DNA of 6,143 nucleotides from Actinomycetota bacterium (lineage in GTDB: Bacteria; Actinomycetota; Actinomycetes; Nanopelagicales; Nanopelagicaceae). The notes beneath the pieces were generated by a model. It saw only the letters and a program-made list of their open reading frames with translations. It had not been told where the DNA came from and ran no database searches. Positions 1-6,006 of the stretch are shown here, piece by piece. The position numbers and the translations under genes are program-made. The stretch's first letter is position 1. The number at the start of each line of letters is the position of its first letter. The stretch covers positions 1-6,143 of the forward strand of contig CANKCX010000048.1 of assembly GCA_947480375.1 (NCBI GenBank), given 5' to 3'.

Positions 1-31
1 TGCTAATTTGTAAAACTAATTTTCTAAACTC

Positions 32-108
32 TGGTCATCGCCGGCCGACGGATCTGGGGGTTAACGGCGCCGGGGAAGGGGCGTCGTTATAGAGGTCGGC
101 GATGGCCA
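32..108. repeat. GC-rich long inverted repeat downstream of mraZ
   Basis: Two 15-nt arms, 32-46 (TGGTCATCGCCGGCC) and 94-108 (GGTCGGCGATGGCCA), are complementary over a 47-nt loop. Read as plus-strand RNA all 15 positions pair, two of them as G-U wobbles. Read as minus-strand RNA, the sense of mraZ, the same two positions become A-C mismatches. The loop holds a further GACG (47-50)/CGTC (82-85) pairing and the 8-bp palindrome CGGCGCCG at 65-72. The element is much richer in GC than its AT-rich flanks. It sits where the mraZ-rsmH junction is expected. No clean T-tract follows it on the minus strand, so it is not a textbook terminator for mraZ. On the plus side a T6 run lies about 12 nt beyond the second arm. 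Function is unknown: it could be a partial attenuator, a processing site or a structured RNA. Confidence 0.6.
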
Positions 109-140
109 CAATTGAGAAGTTTTTTAACTCGTTTCTATTT

Positions 141-572
141 CTAGAAGAGTCCTGGCAGCACCTCCGAAGAAACATCAGAGAATGTTTTTTCACGATCCGC
201 TAAATAACTTTCCCAAGCTTGGCTATCCCAAATTTCTAAACGAGTATTCGCGCCAATTACTACGCAATCTTTTTCAAGACCTGCATATGTGCGAAGCCCA
301 CTTGGAATTGTTACGCGACCTTGCTTGTCTGGAACTTCATCGTGTGCGCCAGCAAACATCACGCGCATGTAATCGCGTGCTGCTTTTTCGGTGACGGGTG
401 CTTGGCGCAAACGATCAGTAATAGAAGAAAATTCGCCACTTGGAAATACATAAAGACAACGTTCTTGGCCCTTTGTAATTACTAGGCCATTTGATAATTC
501 GTCTCGGAATCTTGCGGGCAAAATGATGCGGCCCTTTTCATCGAGTTTAGGTTCGTGGGTACCGAGAAACAC
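141..572 (-). CDS. mraZ: Transcriptional regulator MraZ
   Basis: MraZ is a DNA-binding repressor of the SpoVT/AbrB fold that controls its own promoter and the downstream division and cell-wall (dcw) genes. The 143-aa product has the usual family length. Both diagnostic half-domains are visible: D11[12 protein letters not shown]23 and D82[12 protein letters not shown]94. The N-terminal [11 protein letters not shown] and the KDCVVIGA...LEIWD segment (101-116) are typical of actinobacterial MraZ. The start is GTG at 572, chosen because a strong GGAGG (582-586) lies 9 nt upstream and because MFLG is the family N-terminus. The stop is TAG at 141-143. A terminator at 716-737 separates the gene from the upstream SOS operon, so it should have its own promoter, apparently autoregulated through the TGG repeats at 630-672. 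Family assignment is very secure; the downstream rsmH is not in the window. Confidence 0.97.
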   Translation of the reverse strand: MFLGTHEPKLDEKGRIILPARFRDELSNGLVITKGQERCLYVFPSGEFSSITDRLRQAPVTEKAARDYMRVMFAGAHDEVPDKQGRVTIPSGLRTYAGLEKDCVVIGANTRLEIWDSQAWESYLADREKTFSDVSSEVLPGLF

Positions 573-581
573 TTAGCCCCA

Positions 582-586
582 CCTCC
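582..586 (-). promoter_or_regulatory. mraZ ribosome binding site (GGAGG)
   Basis: GGAGG within a GGGGAGGTGGGG stretch, 9 nt before the GTG start at 572. This is the strongest Shine-Dalgarno in the window and decides the non-ATG start of mraZ. Confidence 0.85.
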
Positions 587-600
587 CCTACTAATCACGC

Positions 601-620
601 TCAAATCCCCCCGGATTTGA
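601..620. promoter_or_regulatory. Perfect 8-bp-arm dyad in the mraZ promoter/leader
   Basis: TCAAATCC (601-608) and GGATTTGA (613-620) are perfect inverted repeats around a 4-nt centre (C4 on plus, G4 on minus). The element lies between the MraZ operator repeats and the ribosome binding site. It overlaps the only -10-like sequence there (TATCAA, 617-622). No T-tract follows on the minus strand, so it is not a terminator. It may be a second operator for a dimeric regulator or a stem-loop in the mraZ leader; the sequence alone does not decide. Confidence 0.6.
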
Positions 621-625
621 TAGCA
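617..625 (-). promoter_or_regulatory. Candidate extended -10 of the mraZ promoter
   Basis: The minus strand reads TGC-TATCAA, a TGn extension plus a -10-like hexamer at 617-622. It lies about 45 nt before the GTG start, just downstream of the last TGG repeat. No good -35 hexamer is seen; that position is occupied by the operator repeats, which would suit repression by MraZ. The match is only moderate. Confidence 0.35.
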
Positions 626-629
626 ATCA

Positions 630-675
630 CCACTTTACTCCATTTCTACCCACTTTGCACCATTCTGGACCATTT
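630..675 (-). promoter_or_regulatory. MraZ operator: five in-phase TGG repeats
   Basis: On the minus strand five TGG triplets occur at 672-670, 662-660, 652-650, 642-640 and 632-630, spaced exactly 10 bp apart. Each is preceded by purine-rich sequence: AAATGG, GAATGG, AAGTGG, AAATGG, AAGTGG. One weaker in-phase element, AAGGGG, ends at 680. MraZ proteins are known to bind direct TGG(G)-type repeats separated by about 5 nt, one helical turn apart, upstream of their own gene. Position directly upstream of mraZ and the phasing make autoregulation the natural reading. Confidence 0.85.
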
Positions 676-715
676 ATTTCCCCTTTTCTCCCGGACTCAC
701 TCCCATTTTTGGCAT

Positions 716-737
716 AAAAAAACCACCCGTTGGGTGG
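716..737 (-). terminator. Rho-independent terminator of the SOS operon
   Basis: On the minus strand CCACCC (737-732), loop AAC, GGGTGG (728-723) forms a perfect 6-bp GC-rich stem followed directly by seven Ts (722-716). It lies 43 nt after the DUF3040 stop codon and before the mraZ operator. It should therefore end the dnaE2-dinB-DUF3040 transcript and insulate mraZ from it. Confidence 0.9.
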
Positions 738-777
738 CAGGTTTTCCAGATATTTCAGGTATTTCAGGTATCAGCCC
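733..777. repeat. 9-bp-period short tandem repeat beside the terminator
   Basis: TATTTCAGG occurs twice in perfect tandem (751-759, 760-768). It is preceded by the degenerate units TTTTCCAGA (742-750) and GGTGGCAGG (733-741), so CAG recurs every 9 nt at 738, 747, 756 and 765. The array lies between the DUF3040 stop and the terminator stem and shares its last unit with the terminator arm. It is probably a small replication-slippage array; no function is indicated. Confidence 0.6.
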
Positions 778-780
778 AGA

Positions 781-1134
781 TTAATTATCGAAATTACGAC
801 GCTCCCAGCGATCTTCTAGGCGAGATGACCACTTTGGGCGAGCGCTATTTGGGGATTTGAACTCGGATCGCCCAAAACTCAAGTTTGAGAGTAGGACGAC
901 TAGACCGGCAAGTGAAACTAAGAATCCTGCGATTCCCAGAGCAATAACTTGGGCTATCAGACCAGCAAATAGAACAGCGATGCCACCAAGAATTGCAAAG
1001 AACCCTAGGAGAGCTTTTGAGGCCTTTGGGCTGCGCTCGCGACCATTTAGAGTTGAAACCAGCTTTGGATCATCCGCTACAAGGGCAGCTTCCATCTCGG
1101 CAAGCATGCGCTTTTCGTGATCGGATAGAGGCAT
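781..1134 (-). CDS. DUF3040 family small membrane protein
   Basis: This is a 117-aa protein of unknown function belonging to the actinobacterial DUF3040 family, recognised from its conserved N-terminus MPLSDHEKRMLAEMEAAL followed by a DDPKL segment. Two hydrophobic helices follow at about residues 41-60 and 64-84, so it should be an integral inner-membrane protein with a charged N-terminal segment and a basic C-terminal tail. The ATG at 1134 is preferred over an upstream in-frame TTG at 1161, because family members begin at MPLS and neither start has a Shine-Dalgarno. A TATTGT hexamer 7 nt before the ATG could give a leaderless transcript. DUF3040 genes are commonly found near mraZ in actinobacteria. 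Here the gene lies 69 nt after dinB with no terminator between, so it can also be carried on the SOS transcript. No direct role in DNA repair is evident. Confidence 0.85.
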   Translation of the reverse strand: MPLSDHEKRMLAEMEAALVADDPKLVSTLNGRERSPKASKALLGFFAILGGIAVLFAGLIAQVIALGIAGFLVSLAGLVVLLSNLSFGRSEFKSPNSARPKWSSRLEDRWERRNFDN

Positions 1135-1141
1135 GTCGCGA

Positions 1142-1147
1142 ACAATA
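1142..1147 (-). promoter_or_regulatory. Candidate -10 for a leaderless DUF3040 transcript
   Basis: TATTGT on the minus strand fits the actinobacterial TAnnnT -10 pattern and ends 7 nt before the preferred ATG at 1134. No convincing -35 is seen at the right spacing (TTTCCT at 1165-1170). If real, it would let DUF3040 be expressed independently of SOS induction. Confidence 0.35.
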
Positions 1148-1203
1148 CGGCAGGTAGTCAATGTAGGAAAGTCGAAGTGGCTATTTATATGGGTTTCCTA
1201 GGC

Positions 1204-2376
1204 CTATTCCTGTGAATCCTCCAGCAATCGAGCCGGTCTAACGCTCCCCTGGCCGAATCTGGCGCTGGCTTTATCAATTGCCGCCGTGGCCTGACGCCAG
1301 CCCTTCTCGCGCTCTCCCAAAATTAATTGCTCGTTTCCATCTACGCCATCTTCTAATCCATCAAGGCTTACACCTACTAGTCGCAATCTTGCACGATCTA
1401 ATTTAAGGGCTAGGAATAAATTCTTTACTACATCGAAAACTTCATGAGTTGCACTTATAGGAAGTGGCACCGTCTTTGATCTTGTGATTGTTTTGAAATC
1501 TGCAAAACGCACTTTGATCGAAATTGTTCTTGCACTGAAATCTTTCTCGCGCATGCGATAAGTGGCCTTCTCAGTAAGGCGCAGGAATTCACGCAAGATA
1601 ATTTCTTGATCTTCGATGTCAGTATCAAAAGTTTCAGCTGCGCTTATGGATTTATCCACTTCGGCTGGTTCAACATCTCGATAATCCCGGCCCCAAGATA
1701 ATTCATAAAGTGAGGCACCGGCTGCTTCCCCAAGTGCGCGAATTAAAGTTTGGCGCGGTGTGTTTGCAATGTCTGCAACTGTGCGCAGCCCAAGTTTTTG
1801 CAGCTCCTCATTAGTTTTAGGCCCCACTCCCCAAATTGCATTTACCGGAAGCGGGTGTAGAAATTCTAGAACGCGATCTGGCGCTATTTCTAACATTCCG
1901 TTTGGTTTGCATCGGCCTGAAGCTAACTTTGCTATAAATTTTGTTGAGGCAATTCCTACTGAACAAGTTATGCCTTCATTTGCTTCTACGGTTGCGCGGA
2001 TTTGTTTTGCAATCTTTCTTGCATCACCAAGTAGGCGTTTAGAACCGGTTACATCTAAAAAGGCTTCATCCAATGAAAGTGGTTCAACTAGCGGTGTTAC
2101 TGAGCGGAAAATTTCCATGATGTGCGATGAGACTTCGGAATAGCGAGCCATATTTGGTGGCACAAAGATCGCATGTGGAGCTAATCTCTTTGCTCGACCA
2201 ACCGGCATTGCGGCATGAATTCCAAATTTTCGCGCCTCGTAATTTGCTGCTGATACAACTCCGCGAACACCAGAACCAACAACGACTGCTTTCCCTTTTA
2301 GAGCAGGATTGTCACGCTCTTCAACTGATGCAAAGAATGCATCCATATCCACATGGAGAATCGTTGATTCACTCAT
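1204..2376 (-). CDS. dinB: DNA polymerase IV (DinB, Y-family translesion polymerase)
   Basis: DinB is a low-fidelity Y-family polymerase that extends DNA past template lesions without proofreading. The 390-aa product has the full architecture: palm/fingers with HVDMDAFFASVE (catalytic D10, steric-gate F15) and SLDEAFLDV (catalytic D103, E104); a thumb with the helix-hairpin-helix NAIWGVGPKTNEELQKLG (179-196); and a little-finger domain (about 245-340). All metal ligands are present, which separates it from the catalytically dead ImuB. Near the C-terminus EQLILG (349-354) occupies the place of a sliding-clamp motif but departs from the QLxLF pattern. The ATG at 2376 overlaps the dnaE2 stop as ATGA (2373-2376), and GGAG (2387-2390) lies 10 nt upstream, so translation is probably coupled to dnaE2. 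It should share the LexA-controlled promoter at the head of the operon. Confidence 0.96.
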   Translation of the reverse strand: MSESTILHVDMDAFFASVEERDNPALKGKAVVVGSGVRGVVSAANYEARKFGIHAAMPVGRAKRLAPHAIFVPPNMARYSEVSSHIMEIFRSVTPLVEPLSLDEAFLDVTGSKRLLGDARKIAKQIRATVEANEGITCSVGIASTKFIAKLASGRCKPNGMLEIAPDRVLEFLHPLPVNAIWGVGPKTNEELQKLGLRTVADIANTPRQTLIRALGEAAGASLYELSWGRDYRDVEPAEVDKSISAAETFDTDIEDQEIILREFLRLTEKATYRMREKDFSARTISIKVRFADFKTITRSKTVPLPISATHEVFDVVKNLFLALKLDRARLRLVGVSLDGLEDGVDGNEQLILGEREKGWRQATAAIDKASARFGQGSVRPARLLEDSQE

Positions 2377-5300
2377 GATCCACTTGCTCCATAAACTGCC
2401 AGATTACGCCACTTTTCATGGGAAATTGCTAACTCCCACGCGCCAGTTCCGAGAAGTGAAATCCCACGTGGCCCGGTTCTGCGGATTTCACCGCGAACTA
2501 AAAAGAGCCACGAGTTACGAAGAGTGGAAGCAAAATCGGCCTGCTTATCTTCAAAGAAAGTTATGTCATTGCAGCCAAAGCCATCATCAATAGTTAAAAA
2601 CATTACCCGTCGCCCAGAACGTACTGGTGGGGTTTGCAACGCAACTTTTACTCCAGCCACTAGTACTGATGTGCCGGATCGATGTTTGATTAAATCTGAA
2701 GAACGGACTGCGCCAATTTTATTTAGGAAATCACCATAGAACTCGAGAAGGTGGCTTGAGATATCCATTCCTAAAATATCAATCTCGCTTTTAACTTGTT
2801 CGCTGGCAGTTATATCTGGCAAGCCACTGGGTTCAATACTTGAGGGTTGTAGTTCAAAGGTCATCTGACTCTGTCCGGTAACGCTCTTTGAACCAGCGAG
2901 TCGATATAGATCTTGTAGATGAAGAAGTAGATCACGACGGTTCAAATTTGAAGTAGATAACTTATGTAAATCATCAAAGGCGCCAACCATAAGAAGTGAT
3001 TGCGTTGTCGGGCGGCTTGCGCCAGAACGGTAAACAAAATCAGCTAAATCTAAATATGGCCGGCCAGAAATAATGCTTTGAACTTCCTTTGCATCAGCGC
3101 CATCGATATCAGAGAGCGCCATACGAATTGCATAACCTCTGGCATCTGGAAGCTGCAGTGATTTGCCTGAACTCGCGACATCTGGCGCAAGATATGGGGA
3201 TCTTGAGACATCGGTTGTTTTTTCAACTCGATATGTTGCATCAGATAGATTGACATCAATCGGTGCAAGTTTGATTCCCCACTGCCTAGCTTCATCAAGA
3301 ATTACGCGCTTGGGATACATCCCTGGTTCGTGGGTTAAGACACCGGCGAGAAATGCTGCTGTGTGATGTGTCTTTAGCCAAGATGATTGATAAGTAGGAA
3401 GTGCAAATGCAGCAGCATGTGCTTTGCAAAATCCAAACGAAGCAAAGGCACGCAGAATTTCCCAGACTTGCGTGATGACTGCATCGCTATAACCGCGAGC
3501 AAGTGCCGCGGGATAGAACCAATCACAGACCAATTGTTGGTTTGCGATATCCCCCAATAATCGCCGTTTCTCATCGGCTTCTGCCAGCGTTATTCCGGTC
3601 ATTATCGAGATGATTCGAATTACTTGTTCGTGAAATACAACAACGCCCTCGGTTTCGCGCAAGACGCCTTCAAGATCTTCGTGAATTCTTGGTCGAATTC
3701 GAAGTCCATGTCTGGTCGCAAGAAATGGCGTAATCATGTCGCTCTTTACTGGGCCCGGCCGGAAGAGTGAGATATCAATAATTAAATCGTTAAAACTATC
3801 TGGTGCAAATTTTCCAACTAGTTCGCGCTGTCCTGGGCTTTCAATCTGAAATATTCCAAGAGTGCGCGTTGATTTTATTAAATCAAATGTCTGCTTATCA
3901 TCATGCGCAATTGCATCGATATCGACCGCGCGCCCTTCAACACGTTCGATTTCAGAGAGCGTGTAAGAAATTGCTGATTGCATTCGCACTCCAAGAACAT
4001 CAAGCTTCAATAAACCGATTGCCTCTACATCATCTTTATCGAATTGCACCATCGGGTATCCGCTGGCACTTAACTGCTGGGGTGCACAATTAGCCAAACC
4101 AAGATCGGCCAAAACAATTGCACATGGGTGCATAGATAGATGACGCGGAAGTGAATCTAATCGGCCTGCTAATTCGATTGCCATCTTCAAAATCGGCGTA
4201 TTTAGATTTAAGTTCTTGAGCTCTGGCAGATTCGCTAACGCCTTAGAGATATTGCTTGAACGGATATGTGGCAGAGACTTCGCGATTAAATCAATCTCCA
4301 TCGGCGATATTCCAAGAGCTGCGCCAACATCACGAATTGCATGTCTCGATCGATAGGTTTCGACCATAGAAACAGTCGCACAACGCTGGCCATACTTTTC
4401 GAATATTGCGCCATAAATTTCTAGCCGCCTTGCAGATTCAACATCAATATCAATATCCGGCAACTCACCTCGAAGCGGCGAACAGAAACGCTCCATAAGC
4501 AATCCGTGAGTTATTGGTTCAACGCCAGATATTCCAAGTACATGACAAATTAGTGAACCGGCTCCGCTGCCGCGCGCCGCGACTCGAATTCCTCGTTCAC
4601 GCGCCATGTCGGTGATATTTGCAACGGTCAAGAAATATGGTTCATAACCAAGAATTCGAATTGCACTTAACTCTTCTTCTAGCCTGCTTGCGGCAACAAT
4701 TGATTTTGATCCGAAATATCTGCGAGCCAGGCCAGCTTCACATCTTGAGCGCAATTGCGCCGCTAATTCCTGCTGATTTTTTGCACCAAGTGATTGGGCA
4801 TCGGGCAGATGTATTCCACCAATTCCAACATCTTTCCGTGGTGAAAGTATTGCGCGCTGCGCCCATTCAGTAGTTGTGTTTAATAAAGTTTTGCCATCAC
4901 GTTCGCCTGCAAGGCGCGAAATTTCATCTGCTAAATAACACATCGCAGAAGCATCTTTAAAGTAAGCCTCGCTATTCTGGCGATTTACAACCTTAGAGCT
5001 AAGCGGCACCAACTTGCGAGCGGCATCTAATACATCAGCGACTGGTCCATCGCTGCGATCTAACATTCGGACCGCGTTGCTTAAAACTGCAGGCAGACGG
5101 TTGTCACGAGCAAAGCCGAGGGTTCGTGCGGCAAGCGAGGTTGAGAAAGGTCCATCACCTCGGACTAAATGCGAAACACATTCCAGGGCTTGATCTGCAA
5201 ATAGCCCACGAGTGGCATTGAATATCGATAGCGCTTCTGAACTTTTACGAGCTGCGATCGCTGCGGCTAGTTGAGATTCTGGCCCATGCAAAATAAGTAA

Positions 5301-5657
5301 GTTCTGCGAATATTGGCTAAAGCGCTCTAGCAATGAATGGGTCAGCAAGTTATCGCTGCTATTTAAATTTACCGCTGTTGCTAAGCGATATAGCGAATCT
5401 AAATGCCCGCTCTGAGCTAGAAGAGTTACGCGATATTTTTTCTGGACAAAGCTTAAATTAATTCCAAGAATTGGTGAGATTCCATTTGCTTCACAACTTT
5501 TGGTAAATCGAATGGCCCCAGCCATTGTGTCGATATCGGTGAGTGCGAGCGTCGGCATTTCGAATTCGGCTGCGCGTTCTACTAATTGATTGGCATGAGC
5601 GGTGCCATATTTAAATGAATAACCGCTAGCAACGCGAAGATGGGTGAAACGTTTCAT
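2373..5657 (-). CDS. dnaE2: Error-prone DNA polymerase III alpha subunit (DnaE2 type)
   Basis: This is a C-family polymerase that inserts nucleotides during damage-induced translesion synthesis. It is 1094 aa, shorter than the replicative DnaE1 (about 1160-1200). Domains in order are: PHP (1-220); palm with ARGSGAGSL (361-369) and the aspartates D401, D403 in PDIDID and D553 in KLDVLG; thumb and fingers (about 430-800) with FGFCKAHAAAFALPTYQ (741-757); HhH region (841-897); a candidate clamp motif QMTFEL (931-936); and an OB fold (about 997-1075). The PHP metal site is degenerate: HLRVAS replaces HLHVHS, TDID replaces TDHG, and SNAVRM replaces TNDVHY. It therefore cannot act as a PHP exonuclease. 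It resembles the second DnaE of actinobacteria encoded beside DUF6504. The ATG at 5657 follows the DUF6504 stop by 16 nt; the gene overlaps dinB by 4 nt. The assignment to the DnaE2 type rather than DnaE1 rests on length, PHP decay and context. Confidence 0.92.
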   Translation of the reverse strand: MKRFTHLRVASGYSFKYGTAHANQLVERAAEFEMPTLALTDIDTMAGAIRFTKSCEANGISPILGINLSFVQKKYRVTLLAQSGHLDSLYRLATAVNLNSSDNLLTHSLLERFSQYSQNLLILHGPESQLAAAIAARKSSEALSIFNATRGLFADQALECVSHLVRGDGPFSTSLAARTLGFARDNRLPAVLSNAVRMLDRSDGPVADVLDAARKLVPLSSKVVNRQNSEAYFKDASAMCYLADEISRLAGERDGKTLLNTTTEWAQRAILSPRKDVGIGGIHLPDAQSLGAKNQQELAAQLRSRCEAGLARRYFGSKSIVAASRLEEELSAIRILGYEPYFLTVANITDMARERGIRVAARGSGAGSLICHVLGISGVEPITHGLLMERFCSPLRGELPDIDIDVESARRLEIYGAIFEKYGQRCATVSMVETYRSRHAIRDVGAALGISPMEIDLIAKSLPHIRSSNISKALANLPELKNLNLNTPILKMAIELAGRLDSLPRHLSMHPCAIVLADLGLANCAPQQLSASGYPMVQFDKDDVEAIGLLKLDVLGVRMQSAISYTLSEIERVEGRAVDIDAIAHDDKQTFDLIKSTRTLGIFQIESPGQRELVGKFAPDSFNDLIIDISLFRPGPVKSDMITPFLATRHGLRIRPRIHEDLEGVLRETEGVVVFHEQVIRIISIMTGITLAEADEKRRLLGDIANQQLVCDWFYPAALARGYSDAVITQVWEILRAFASFGFCKAHAAAFALPTYQSSWLKTHHTAAFLAGVLTHEPGMYPKRVILDEARQWGIKLAPIDVNLSDATYRVEKTTDVSRSPYLAPDVASSGKSLQLPDARGYAIRMALSDIDGADAKEVQSIISGRPYLDLADFVYRSGASRPTTQSLLMVGAFDDLHKLSTSNLNRRDLLLHLQDLYRLAGSKSVTGQSQMTFELQPSSIEPSGLPDITASEQVKSEIDILGMDISSHLLEFYGDFLNKIGAVRSSDLIKHRSGTSVLVAGVKVALQTPPVRSGRRVMFLTIDDGFGCNDITFFEDKQADFASTLRNSWLFLVRGEIRRTGPRGISLLGTGAWELAISHEKWRNLAVYGASGS

Positions 5658-5676
5658 CTCAATTACATCTCAATTA
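5655..5676 (-). repeat. 11-bp tandem repeat spanning the DUF6504-dnaE2 junction
   Basis: TAATTGAGATG is present twice in exact tandem on the minus strand (5676-5666 and 5665-5655). The first three bases are the TAA stop of the DUF6504 gene; the last three are the ATG of dnaE2. The first copy therefore carries a decoy ATG (5668-5666) followed at once by TAA, an out-of-frame start-stop pair 11 nt before the real start. The only Shine-Dalgarno-like sequence (GAG, 5671-5669) lies in the first copy, 11 nt from the true ATG. Confidence 0.85.
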
Positions 5677-5997
5677 AAGAGGCCGAGATGTTGGTCGGAT
5701 CAACCAAGTTTTCGTTACTTCATCTAACTCAATTTCAAATGTTGTTAGTGCACCTTCTGGCGCCGCTTCAACTCGCCAAATTGCGCGAGCGCCATCATCG
5801 AAAACAGTTGACTCGGTTACGCGATTCTTGCCATCACTTATGCGATTCCACCAACCACCAGATTCGCGCCATCTTGAAACGATTGCATGGATATGAAACT
5901 TGCGGCCGTTGTAGATGAACTCAATTGGTTCACCTTCTGGGGCAAGTACGCGGGCGCTGGCAGGCACCTGGCTCTCTGGTCTGGTTTCTTCGAACAT
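5674..5997 (-). CDS. DUF6504 family protein, first gene of the SOS operon
   Basis: This is a 107-aa protein of unknown function. The core runs from GEPIEFIYNGRKFHIHAIVSRW (22-43) through GGWW (47-50) and AIWRVEA (72-78) to a C-terminal LTTFEIELDEVTKTWLIRP. This matches the small DUF6504 family that actinobacteria encode next to DnaE2 and Y-family polymerase genes. No signal peptide, membrane helix or catalytic motif is visible. It is probably a cytosolic beta-rich accessory factor of the mutagenic polymerases, but that role is inference from context. The ATG at 5997 lies in the middle of the LexA box and has no Shine-Dalgarno, so a leaderless start is likely. GTG at 5967 (residue 11) is an alternative, since the first 20 residues are outside the conserved core. 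The stop is 16 nt before dnaE2. Confidence 0.85.
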   Translation of the reverse strand: MFEETRPESQVPASARVLAPEGEPIEFIYNGRKFHIHAIVSRWRESGGWWNRISDGKNRVTESTVFDDGARAIWRVEAAPEGALTTFEIELDEVTKTWLIRPTSRPL

Positions 5998-6006
5998 ATG
6001 TTCGAA
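5989..6006. promoter_or_regulatory. LexA binding site (SOS box)
   Basis: TTCGAACATATGTTCGAA is a perfect 18-bp palindrome containing TCGAAC-N4-GTTCGA, the LexA operator pattern of actinobacteria (and CGAAC-N4-GTTCG of Firmicutes). It overlaps the last base of the -10 hexamer and the likely transcription start, and its centre is the ATG of the first gene. LexA binding here should block initiation until DNA damage triggers LexA self-cleavage. No second full box was found elsewhere in the window, so this one probably governs the whole operon. Confidence 0.95.

Noticed and set aside
32..108. tRNA or other known small RNA in the GC-rich gap
   Set aside because: The length is tRNA-like but there is no acceptor/T-loop pattern (no GGTTCnA-type T arm), and no recognisable RNase P, tmRNA or SRP RNA motif.
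35..109. Short minus-strand GTG frame of 24 codons after mraZ, ending in an ATGA-like sequence
   Set aside because: It has no ribosome binding site, lies entirely within the GC-rich inverted repeat, and the following ATG frame stops after four codons. The base composition is better explained by the stem.
1135..1161. Longer DUF3040 protein starting at TTG 1161
   Set aside because: The nine extra residues do not match the family, whose members begin with MPLS at the ATG at 1134. No Shine-Dalgarno precedes the TTG.
1164..1200. TAGGAAA/TTTCCTA inverted repeat between dinB and DUF3040 as a terminator
   Set aside because: The 7-bp stem is AT-rich with a 23-nt loop and has no following T-tract on the minus strand.
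1204..2376. ImuB (catalytically dead Y-family scaffold) as the identity of the gene after dnaE2
   Set aside because: Both catalytic motifs (HVDMDAFF and SLDEAF) are intact and the length and C-terminus are those of DinB.
3803..4873. Open frames of 80-100 codons on the plus strand inside dnaE2 and other genes
   Set aside because: They are antisense shadows of strongly supported minus-strand genes, with no recognisable domains or ribosome binding sites.
2373..5657. Replicative DnaE1
   Set aside because: The protein is shorter, its PHP metal site is lost, and the gene is in a LexA-controlled operon with dinB and DUF6504.
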